From NCBI GenBank assembly GCA_032433765.1, contig JAVIAB010000059.1, forward strand, positions 61,220,582 through 61,284,581: 64,000 nt of DNA, given 5' to 3'. Below the pieces are notes generated by a model, which worked only from the letters and a program-made list of their open reading frames with translations, did no database searches and was not told the DNA's origin. Both the position numbers and the translations under genes were made by a program. Below are positions 48,701-60,700 of the stretch, piece by piece. How positions within the stretch are numbered: position 1 is the stretch's first letter; every line of letters starts with the position of its first letter. Origin of the DNA: Megaustenia siamemsis (Eukaryota; Mollusca; Gastropoda; Stylommatophora; Ariophantidae).

Positions 48701-51700
48701 AGTCTAGCTCATTCCCTTCACTCTTTAACTTGATTCGTTATGGAAGTGGTTTCAGTTTGTGATATCACACACAAATATAAATTTTTTTAGTTCAAGTAAA
48801 TATTTATGTATTAATGATATCTAGTAGTTAATAAGTAAAAAAAAAGTAAAGAGCCCCGTCACGTCAAGTGGCGTATAGGGAATATGGTGTTAGTGACCAT
48901 AATTTTTATAGACCCTTTGCACATGATTTTATGGGTAATGGGGTCGATATTACGCCCGTGCCACTTTACTTTCCCAGAAAAAAATCTGGTACCCATTAAC
49001 TCTTTCAGGACCAGAACAGGAAACAGGAATTTTCAGATTTGGACCAGGTTAATTTTCCTGTTTCCAGAAATTTTACCATATACCTTTTTCATTTGGCTAC
49101 TTCACACAATAATTTAGATAAATGTGGCATGTGTTATACATCACCGGAAAGGGAAATGGATACAAAAAATTAAAATAGCAATATATTTATGATATGTGGT
49201 TATTTAAAGGAATAAAATATTTAAAAAAAATATAAAATATTCAAGGTAGATCATTTTTAATTTAAAATATTGTAATTCACTTACCCTTTTCCATGTTTAT
49301 ATGTGTTGCTATCCACTTATCTTGAAATATTACATAACATAATCCAAATTCCTCTAAAATACAGTTTATTTTATAAGTTTATGTCTACAAATAATGAAAT
49401 GATGTACATTTGTGTAAATGATCCCAGAATGAAAAATATTATAAATTTATGTGACGTCAGAACAATATTATTTACAAGTCAAGTTTATTATTTTTATTTA
49501 CACAACTGGACTTATTTTGTGTGTGATATGTCCCTAAAGTACCAGTTTCGCTATCAGAATAACTACCACTTGATTCCTCTGAGACATTGATAGTGCTGGA
49601 ATAGAAGGCATCCACTAGCTAAACTTAAGCCAGATCGTCTTACCTTTTTAACCATAACCTTTACCAATATTCCGACCCATTATCACAGCAAAATTATTGT
49701 CCAAGTCTAAATACTATGAATACTCTATTTCTGAGTCGCTCAATAGCAAGGTTTCGAACATAGACCTAGCTTGTTTTGCACTATATTGTTTTGGTCGACT
49801 GCAAGAAGTATCAACAGTGGGCGTGGCCATTATGTGACAAAAATTTGAGAAATAAACAATGAATATAAATTAAAAATTTTCCAACGTTCGAAACTCAGAC
49901 CACGCGGGTTATCAGCAGAACGTGAAAGTGAGAACTCTCCTACTTCCGGAAATCAAGTATTGGCTGAATTAAAAACGAAAATCATTGAACACGAATAAAA
50001 TATTCAGCTACACCCAAAATAATCGACGTGTCGGTGAGTGGTTGGAAATGATCAGTCTTATGGAACCAAGGTGTCGGATAATAGTCCGGAAAGAGTTAAG
50101 GCAGGGTGAACCCGGAACTCTTGTCCTTTGTAGTCCAGTTTACTAACCACTGAGCTACCACGGCCCCCTTAGTAGTTACTGCTCGTAACAAAAAGATCAA
50201 AAAACTGCCAAGTCTGTGAGTTTCTGCTGTGAAATATTCAAATTTTAACCACAAAAGTTTTTGTATGTTAAGACACAGCATCTTTTAACCACTTTGAATG
50301 TATCAGAAGCAGCATGTGCATTTTATCTTCCTGGAAGGACACAAAAAATGAACTAAAGTATCAGACACAAATGACTATGTCCTTCACTTTGTTAGCAGTG
50401 TGTGAATTCATTTATATTTTTAACACATTCCACTTTTTAGCAATCAGAGATTTATTTATTGTTATGAGGAAAAACTGTATTTTCAAACGTGAACAAATTC
50501 TCTTTTGGCGAGAAATTATAATGCTTCACACTTTTTATTTTAAAAAAAAACATCCTTTATGACATTATCCTATTTCTGGGGTCTGCCAGGGAAACTTATA
50601 GAACTAGAGAATAAACGCTGCTTGTCCATTGATTATGAATCCATCATATTGAAATAATGATAGCTTAAACCTTGTAGTATACATGGGTTGTTAAAATAAG
50701 TAATGGGAAGGATCCCTCCACACCTTGCTAGATGTATGGGAAGTATAGTGTTAGTGACAATATTTTTCTATGGCCATGGCACATTTTTGGGTGATGTGTC
50801 AGTTTCACACCAGGTCGCCTTTACTTCCCAGAAAAATCTCTGGTACCCGTTTTTAGAAGCTGGGTGAACCCCGGAGCCTTGTCAGTCAAAAAAAAATCCT
50901 GCCACTGCTGGGGAATCAAACCCTTCTGGTCAGGAAGCAAGCACACTAACCACTCAGCCACCGAGGCTTTATTAAAGTACTGACAAATAATTACAATATT
51001 GTTTGTTTCTGTGAACTTTCTAGAATTATGAATCTTTGGTTTCAGAAATAAAATGATTTTTTTTTTCAATATTGTAATTACGAAATTATAATTTCACAAA
51101 TTGTAATTTTTTTAACCACTCTGCAGTATTAATTCTTTCAATCTTAATGTTGATAAGTCATATTTGTCTATAGTTTTGAAAAGTCATGAATACTTGTAAA
51201 AAATTGGGAAGTCATAGTTCAGTGCAATTTTTGGTAAGCACATCTTCATGCATCATTTTTTTCATTTAAAATACATATCTTGTTTTTCCTAACAGAGAAA
51301 CCTAACAGAGTATTACAACGCTGTAGATCCAAACAACATGATGCTCATTTTTGCAAGGTATCTATCTATAGTATTGTTATTAAAGACATATTACTTCATG
51401 GCTGCTTGTAAAAAGTACATGAAAGGGTAACATTCTTGTTCTATATGTAGAACCAACTTCTTTGTATGTGGACACATTATTTTTCTTTCCTTTTTTTTTA
51501 CAACCTAGTTTGCTGTCATTGACACATGCTGAGTAACCTGCTTCTACAACCAATAGGTGAAGTGGAGTGTGTTTTTAATTTTATTTTAAACCTAGTTTGC
51601 TGTCATTGACACATGCTGGACAACCTCCTTCTACAACCAATAGGTGAAGTGGAGTTTGCTGACACCACCAGTCAGCTACGAACCAATGATTGCTATTTTC

Positions 51701-54700
51701 TCATCCTCTGCCATGTCAACTAATAGAGGTTGACCACCTACTTGACCATCAGTAAACTTTTTAAACTCTTCATTTTGAGAGAGTAAATTTTAGTTTTTTT
51801 TACTAACAAAAGTGAAGTAAGAAAATTGACTGTTTTACTATAATTATATTTTGCCAGCATGCTTCATGAGCGTCGCATTTACATGACATCCAAAAAGCTG
51901 AGCAGATTAACTTCTTGTATCCATGCGGCAGAGGCCCTGTTATATCCAATGCATTGGTAAGTTGTTTTAATAGTTGTACGAAAAATCATTGTCTGCTTCT
52001 AAATTATAAATTTTTTTTCCTTGTTTGTAAATTTTTTGGTTTGTAATAAAACATTAAATCTATCTATCTAGTGACCTTTCAAGCAGTGGCCGACCCATAG
52101 GGCATTGTTCTTGATTACTGATGATATTAGTAGTAAACCTTAAATACTAACAGCATTCTGGACCGTGCGACTGAGTAAGTGCATGTGAGTCTAGACCATC
52201 CACAGCATCGACGTTCAACAACAATATATTTTATACTATGACGACGGTAAGTATTCAGATGCAGCCCAAACTTTTTATAGAACTGGAGTCGTCAGTCGCT
52301 GGACACTGCGGGAATTGCTGAGGAGGGGATCTGAGCACCTATGGACATGTTCGGAGTGCAATGATGATGACCCACAAATAACTCAATAACTCAAATACTA
52401 ACACCAAAATTGGGGAATATTTCTTTATTCATTCATTGTTGGTATATGCAGAGAGACATTTAGATATCATGTTCCTCTATAACTCTCAATCTTGTGCCAC
52501 TGTGTAACAGTTCTGATGTTGATTTGTTCCTGTGCCCTACTGTTAAACCACAGCCAACTGTAGATTTACTTAGGCCTGTGCACTGAAGGCAAATTCCTGG
52601 AAAACCTCTAACTAGTTTTCAGCTTTGCGGGCAGGTTATGAATAGAGTGATGTCAGCTGACTATAGCCCCTATAGGAGAAAATATCACGCTATTTGGAAG
52701 GTTTTCTAGGTCTGTGGGTCTTAGTGAATCTATAACTGGGTCTAGTCAAACCATCCAGCATATTTTTCCTTTATCCAGCTCTATCTCTCCTATCTACTAT
52801 TTTTTCCTGTTATTGCTAAGTATTCTGATCTGCATCTTTTGTGCACATGTCCCACAAATCTCGCCCGCTGTTTTAAAAATATACTTTAAAAAAAAAAAAA
52901 AAAAATTTTTCTACTTTACAATTTAAATAATGTTTGTGATTTTGTACCATACAAAGCATACATAAAAAGAGGAGAGGGGCACAAGCTCAAGGCTGATCTG
53001 GAGTAACAATTTTTATATAATATTTGAAGAATATAAACATTATTTCTTGTTTCGTTTTAATTTGAGTGCAAGTTTATCCAGTTAGTTTGGTAACTAAAAC
53101 ACAGATATGTGAATTTTATTTATGCAACATTTTTATTACATGTATTTGAGTATATATATATATATATAGATATATCATATGGTTCTATTTATGTTCTATA
53201 TTTGTGAGATTTCTTTTGTGTCTACCAGCTTTTAACTCCAGTGAAGCCCCTTGTGGACTTTTATTTAGGTATTTAAATTCTCATGAATACCTGTTTGTTC
53301 TCAGTACGCACTGATAGTGTGAGTAGGTGTTGTTTGCCGGACAGGCAGATATTTGTTGACTTTTGAGGTACTCATTTTTTTATCATTCAGCATCTGATGT
53401 TTTGAGCAGATTTTACTTAATGATTCAGCCTGGGAAGTGGCTGTTTGGCCTACTCTTTTGAACTTAATTGTTAAGAGATCTTAACATGTGCAGAGTGCAC
53501 ACTAAACTTTTATTTTTTTTTTAATTTTCAACTTTATCTGAGAGGACTAGACATTACATCTCCACTACCCAGAGACTGAGGGAGAGTGAAGCCAAAAAGA
53601 AACCATGGGTTTCAAAGAACAAATTTCCCACTGTCTTGGTGGGATTCAGATACAGGACTTCCTTGTTCAGAGGCTGGTAGTTTACCTCTAGACCACCAAA
53701 TCCTTACGTTGTGAGATGAAATTGAGCGGTATTATTCATGAATTTACTCATGGATTTAAGATGTAAATTCTAAAACAATTAACAATAGACTGAATTATCT
53801 ATAAATCCTTTATTGATTTGTTTCCTTCTTTTAGGCAACATCTGTACATTCCAGTATTACCAGCCCACCTGGTAGACTATATAAGGTATGACTTTAAATG
53901 TGGATATTTAACCCAAGATTATAAAACCCTCGTAAAAATTACTCCATAAAAAAAATTCTTCAAAATTTGAGTTTGCCATAGTCAAACATTTGCCCCCTCT
54001 GTGTATCTTCCTAATTAGTTCTTCTGGTGACCCCTGAGTGTTGGTTTTGTTTCTATTGATGTAGGATTTATTATGGGATTTCTCAGAAGAATGTTGAAAG
54101 TTCCCTGGACAGCTAAAAAGACCAATGAGAAAGTTCTCAAAGAGGCCAACACAAAAAGGGAGCTCTTAAAAAACATCAGAAAGAAGCAATCAACATTTTT
54201 TGGGCACATCATGAGAAGAGGAAAGTTGGAATACTCGGTTACAACTGGCAAAATAAAAGGAAAGAGAGATCGCGGACGACAAAGAGGGAAAATACTGGAT
54301 AGCTTGGTTTCATGGCATGGAAAACAGTCAACAACAGAGCTCGTACGATGCACTGTGGATAGAAGATTGTGGAAGGACATAATCGCCAACGCCAACCGGT
54401 GCGGTACATGATGATGTAGGATTTTTTTTCCCCATTTCGGGAGATACGATCTTGTTTAATGCAGGAAAAATATCACAAATTTTTAAGAAGTTGGTCGTTT
54501 TTCCTGTTACAAGGGAAATTTCCTTGGTCTTCAGCTGACATCAAACAGCCCTTTGTAACATGGTAAATGCAGCGAATAATGTTATTAGGTAGCCAAACAT
54601 ACTGATGGACTTAAAGCATCCGTATCAATAGACATTATAACACGTCCAACTCCTGAGGTAAAATTTAGGTCATAAATCAACACGAGACAGGAAATCAGAG

Positions 54701-57700
54701 TTCCCCGTGACTGTCCTAGAAAGTCGTGTGTCAAAAAGTTCAAAGAAAACACTATTTTTAGAGGTTCTAATGTTTCAATTAAGGGGTAGTAATTTTTACT
54801 ACAGTATCGTAAACACATCAGCCATAGATAGACATCATGATCTAGGGTTAAATAAACTTTGGCGGTGACAGCCTGTCCCTTTTAGATAAATTCTTTGTGA
54901 ATAATTCCTTTGCTGTTGTAATAGCACACCAATATTGACTTCACTTTTGACTTTTTAAGACAAATTATTTTTTGCCTTTTGGTGATGAAAATGACTCTCA
55001 CTGAACACTTTCTGGTTTAATTGTGGGATGATAGTGGAAAATCCATGTTTCATCATTTCATAAGAAATGTTTATTTTTGTGACATGTTTGTGTCATGTGA
55101 CATGGTTATCAGACAATGAATGTGTTACAAACCAACAAGCAACTTTTCTCTGGCCCAAATCTTCCATTAAAAGTTTACAAATGGTCTCTCGTTAACACTA
55201 AAGTCATCTGTCATCGTCCTCACAGTCAAACAACGATTTTCTTGTATCCGTTCTCTGATTTTTTCATCATCCTCACAATCAAACAACGATTTTCTTGTAT
55301 CCGTTCTCTGATTTTTGCATCGTCCTCACAATCAAACAATGATTTTCTTGTATCCGTTCTCTGATTTTTGCATCGTCCTCACAATCAAACAACAATTTTC
55401 TTGTATCCGTTCTCTGATTTTTGCATCATCCTCACAGTCAAACAATGATTTTCTTGTATCCGTTCTCTGATTTTTGCATCGTCCTCACAATCAAACAATG
55501 ATTTTCTTGTATCCGTTCTCTGATTTTTGCATCATCCTCACAATCAAACGATTTTCTTGTATCTGTTCTCTGATTTTTGCATCATCCTCACAATCAAACA
55601 ACGATTTTCTTGTATCCGTTCTCTGATATTTGCATCATCCACACAGTCAAACAATGATTTTCTTGTATCCGTTCTCTGATTTTTGCATCGTCCTCACAAT
55701 CAAACAACAATTTTCTTGTATCCGTTCTCTGATTTTTGCATCATCCTCACAGTCAAACAATGATTTTCTTGTATCCGTTCTCTGATTTTTGCATCGTCCT
55801 CACAATCAAACAATGATTTCTTATATCCGTTCTCTGATTTTTGCATCGTCCTCACAATCAAACAATGATTTTCTTGTATCTGTTCTCTGATTTTTGCATC
55901 GTCCTCACAATCAAACAATGATTTTCTTGTATCCGTTCTCTGATTTTTGCATCATCCTCACAATCAAACAACGATTTTCTTGCATCCGTTCTCTGATATT
56001 TGCATCATCCTCACAGTCAAACAATGATTTTCTTGTATCCATTCTCTGATCTTTGCAGTAAGTTCCTTATTATGAACAGAAATTAGGCGTCCATATCTAG
56101 CTGCACTTGTAATTGCTTCCATACCACTTTTGAATCATGAATACCACCTGGATATCTGTGCATGAGATAAACAATTATCCCCATAAACTTGTTGCATCAA
56201 TTCAGCAGTTTCAGTGGCACTTTTTCGGAGTTTTAAACAGAATTTATGCTGATGCAGCTCCATGCTGATTACGTAACAATACACCTCTAACTAGGTCAAC
56301 AAAATGGCGGCTTGTTTGTCATCTGCTTATCAGGCGGTGATGAAAAGTTGTTAGATCATAAATGAAGGGTGCCTCTTTTGGATTCCATGCTTTGCTTCAT
56401 AGATGTCATTGTTGTCTTAAAATCAATCTCATTACTTAATTGTCAGACTTGTAGGTCTTAGTCCCATGATTGAGCCTTCACTTGTAATTGTTCTGCCTAG
56501 TGTTCCTTTTGATCTTCCTTGTTTTCTATTACCAAATAGTAAAAGGTAAGGTAAAGGTAAAGGTACTAGACTTGAACTGGCATCTTAGCACGCGAGTTTA
56601 CACCCATATGTGCTCGGCGCCTATCCAGAAATGTTCGGAGATTTCTGTATAGTGTCGCCTCAAGCATCGAAACTCAGATGCGAAGCAACATTCCTCACCT
56701 TCCCAGGGTAATACCCTGGTATCCATTTCTGCCAACGGCTGGGTCGACCGTGGGGGTATTTTTTTTTTTTCCAGCCACGAGTGCAATTCACAATGCTCCC
56801 AGCGAGAATTGAACACGGGTTGTCCGAACGTCAGTAGTCCAGTCGGGTAGTTTTCCCAACTCGGCTACCGAGGCCCCCATAATTACCAAATGGTTTTACA
56901 CATAAATGCCTGATGGCATATAATAATAACCGCCTTATAAAACTCATCACATATTCTTTCTATTTGTATCTCTTATCCTATCATTTGAAATGTATTCTTT
57001 CCAACTTGTGTTTGAGATTCTTAGGTGGTTACGTTGACATAATTGTGTTGTGTTTGACATGTTTTGTCAAAAACATCCAACTTTAGCATGACACTTTTGA
57101 GAACTAGGTCACCGTTCCTCTTCGACTTCTACTTGCTTGGCTATATGGTTAGTCAGTAATTTTTCCACAGCAAAAATTTTATTGTTATTAAATTAGGTGT
57201 GTAATGTATCGTTTTACCCACCAGGAAGTTTGTTAGCCTTTTATAAGGCTGGGGGGGCTCACCATGGGAGGAGTCTTGATCAGTTTTGGATTACTGGTAT
57301 TCAGCCCAGTTACTGATGGATGTCTTGTTAATATCAATTTTGTTAATGAAGGGAGGAGATTAGCTCATTTAATAGTTTTGCAACAGCAGACATCTGCTGT
57401 TTTTTATTTTCAACAGCAAACTCTCCCTCTCTCAGTCTCTTTCACTTTCTCTTTTTTTTCTCTCACGCTCACTCTTACTCTCTGACTCACTCACACCCAC
57501 CCTCTCACTTTCTCACGCACTCTCTCACTCAGTCTCTTTCATTCTCTCTCTTTTTCTCTCACTCTTTCTCTCTCTCTCTCTCTCACTCTTTCTCTCTGAC
57601 TCACTCTCACCCACCCTCTCACTCACTCTCTCACTCACTTTCTTACTCTCTATCATTCTCTCACTCTTTCACTCACTCACTCTTTCTCACTTTCCCTTAC

Positions 57701-60700
57701 TCTCTCCCTCACTTTCTCTCACTCTCTCCCTCACTCACTCTTATTCTCTCTCTCTCACACACACAAACACTCTCACTCATTCTTTCTTTCACTCAATCTC
57801 TCAATCTTTCTCTCTTATTCTCTCACTCACTCTCATTCTTACACACCCTACACTCACACTCGTGTGTGTGTGTGCGTGCGTGTGTTAGAAAGGATGATGT
57901 TTAGATTGTTTTATTTAAAAAATTGTATTTGTCATAGATTTTGTGTGTGTGTGGGTGCGTGCATGTGGTTGAGCTGTACAAATAATTACTTATTTTTGTA
58001 TACATTTCAGTGCTCCTATGCCGTATGTGATAGGTATTCACAGTAACTTGATTGAGGTAAGCTTCAAGTGTTAACAACAGTAGCTTAATTGAGAGACAAT
58101 CTAAATTGTCTATATTAAAAAGGTAAAAGTGTTCTGCAGCAGTAAAGCATTACTGCCCCAGGAGGGGGGGGGAGTAAAAAACCCCATCCCACCAAGTGGC
58201 ATATGGTGTTAGTGGCCATACATTTTACAGACCTTCAGCACATGATTTTTGGGGTAATGTGGCTGGTATTACACCCGTGCCGCTTTACTTTCCCAGAAAA
58301 ACATCCGGTATCCATTAAAGGCTGGGTGAACTGGAAGCAGTCGGTTGGGATCGAACCCTACCTCTTGTCCTTTATAGTCCAGTTCACTAACCACTGAGCT
58401 ATCGCGACTCCCTGAGTGGAGTATAAAGCCTCCATTTATCATGGGCACATTTTTTGAGGTTGCATGGCTCAGTGCTTTCTCCCTAGATACCTGTCCTATG
58501 GCTAGGTATACATTTTTTTTGCAGCTGGATTAACTGGCAGGAACAAGAAGGCTTGAGACTCTATAACAGCTTCATTGATACTTAACTCTCTCCGTATGAA
58601 AGCTTTTTATCGATGCAATGGAAGAGATTTCAGAGACAAAATTTGTCACGGTTTAAGAATCAATCTACATATTTATATTTATCTAACATATAACACAGTA
58701 TATATGAAAGTTTTTTTAAAATTTGAACAAGATATTAGATTTCACCAATACCAAGATGATACAAGACATATAAAAAGAATATGCTTTGATGACGGTTCAC
58801 AATAATCAAATTGAGAGTGGCACACTATGCGGCAAAATGTATACGACCAAACTCGGCGGGATGCAAAGTGCGGTGAAACGTACGGAAAAAGTTAAAGAGG
58901 CAGAGAAGAGAGGGGGTTTATAAAACAAAATAAGAAATGAATGTCCAGATTTGTATGACGTGTGGAGAAGAGTAGGGTTGCTATACTTAGTTCTTCTTCT
59001 TCTTCTACCTTTTTAGCTCCAAGTGGAGTATAGGTCTTCAACAAACATTTTCCAAGTCATTCTGTTTTTTGCCATTCTTTTAAGATCATTCCATGTCTTC
59101 CCCATCATCTTCATCTCTGCTTCTATCTGTCTTGTCCAAGAATTCCTTGGTCTTCCTCTTTGTCTTTTCCCCTGGGGATTCCAGAAAAGGGCCTGTAGTG
59201 TAATACTCTCAGTTGGCTTCCGTAGTGTGTGTCCTATCCAGCGCCATCGTCTTCGCTGTATCTCTTTATCCACTGGTATTTGACTGGTACATTTCCATAA
59301 TTCTGTTAGTGATTTTGTCCTGCCATTTCCATCCTTTTATTCTGCGTAAGCATCCATTAATAAAAGTCTGTATCTTTGTGATTGTCATTGAATACTTAGT
59401 TACAACAGGAAAAATAGAAGGTGGGAGAGATAGAGGTAGACAAAAGGAAATGATGCTGAATGGTTTGACATAGTTTCAGGGGGAAAGGATCAGGTGGAAC
59501 ATGTTACACACTGCGCAAGTTCAAGGATTGTGGAGGAACTTGATATCCAAATGTCTAACAGCATGGACCATGAATGAGTGTAGTAATCAAGGTATTTTTT
59601 AAGTCTTTCCATTCTGTGGGAGAGCAAGTGGCCAAATTGATAACTTGTCTGAATCCAACCCAGGAGAACATAGGTTTAAAATGCGGTAGGGTTGAAAGTT
59701 TTTTCTATGATTGGGGGGGGGGGGGGGGGGTGAAATAAAATTTCTGACCTGAACACCTTGTGGCAACTGCACTGGACAAGTATCTTGACATCTTGTACAA
59801 TCTATAAAAATATTGTGGGGAGTGGATGCCCTTCTTATCACTTTCTATTTTCCCTTAACAAAATATGGGGCTTTCCTGGATACACATTTATCAAAGTGAA
59901 CTTTTTTGTGTGCTAACATTTCTATAATAGAAATGGATCCTGAGCATGAACTTCTCATGATTTGTGAAGTAGTGCTTTTAAAGACTATTAGTCCTTTATA
60001 TGGGTAAGTGATAACTTGTCATTAGCAGAACGTCACATTCACCACAGCCCATCTGAAAGAATCTATCTCTCTAGAATCTGAAAGATCTCTCACTTCTTCT
60101 GTTGTCATGTTCAAGTAGACCTTAATGTATTGAAATCACCTTCATCTTGGTCTTTATTTTGTGGTCCTACAAGACCGCCTGACTGACCCTAGTTGTAGGA
60201 AAAATCCATAAAAATAGCTCTTCCTCTCTCTCTCTCTCTCTGTTGTTGTGTAAGATACAAAGTTCTGGTTCTCGTCCTTTTGGTTTCTTCACTCGTTGTC
60301 AATTAATGCTGTTGTAGTGTTTCTTTGATGTTGTCTGTCAATCTTACTCTGGGTCTGTCTCTTGCTCTTCTCTCTTCTCCTCTTTTAATATATACTTTGT
60401 ATGTTAAGGGATCAAAGCCTTTTAGTTCCGATTTTTTTTTTTAGCATAGGCCTGAGACAAGGTCTCTTGAATTCCTATTCTTTGATTTTTTCTCTACTTT
60501 CTTCAAGTCTAGCCCTATCTTCTTGAGGATTTCCATGGTTTCTCTTCTCTGTGTATTCTGGACATTCTTGGATTTCTCCTCTCTTGTGGCTTTAATGACT
60601 GTCTGGCATGTTGGTATCAAGTTTTCTTAGTGTGTGTCCAATCCATCTCCATTTTCTATTCATAATCTATTGCTTGATTGACTTGCTTTCTTTAGATATA

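Noticed and set aside
57264..57485. A 73-codon frame before the pyrimidine tract
   Set aside because: Its C-terminal third is encoded by the low-complexity CTCTCACT tract. It is intronic and has no recognisable domain.
59930..60002. A possible extra DENND1 exon between exons 11 and 12 (AG-bordered, ATGGATCCTGAGCATGAAC, donor GGTAAGTG)
   Set aside because: Joined in phase 0 after exon 11 it meets a stop (TGA) after nine codons. Exons 11 and 12 already join in phase and match DENND1A without it.
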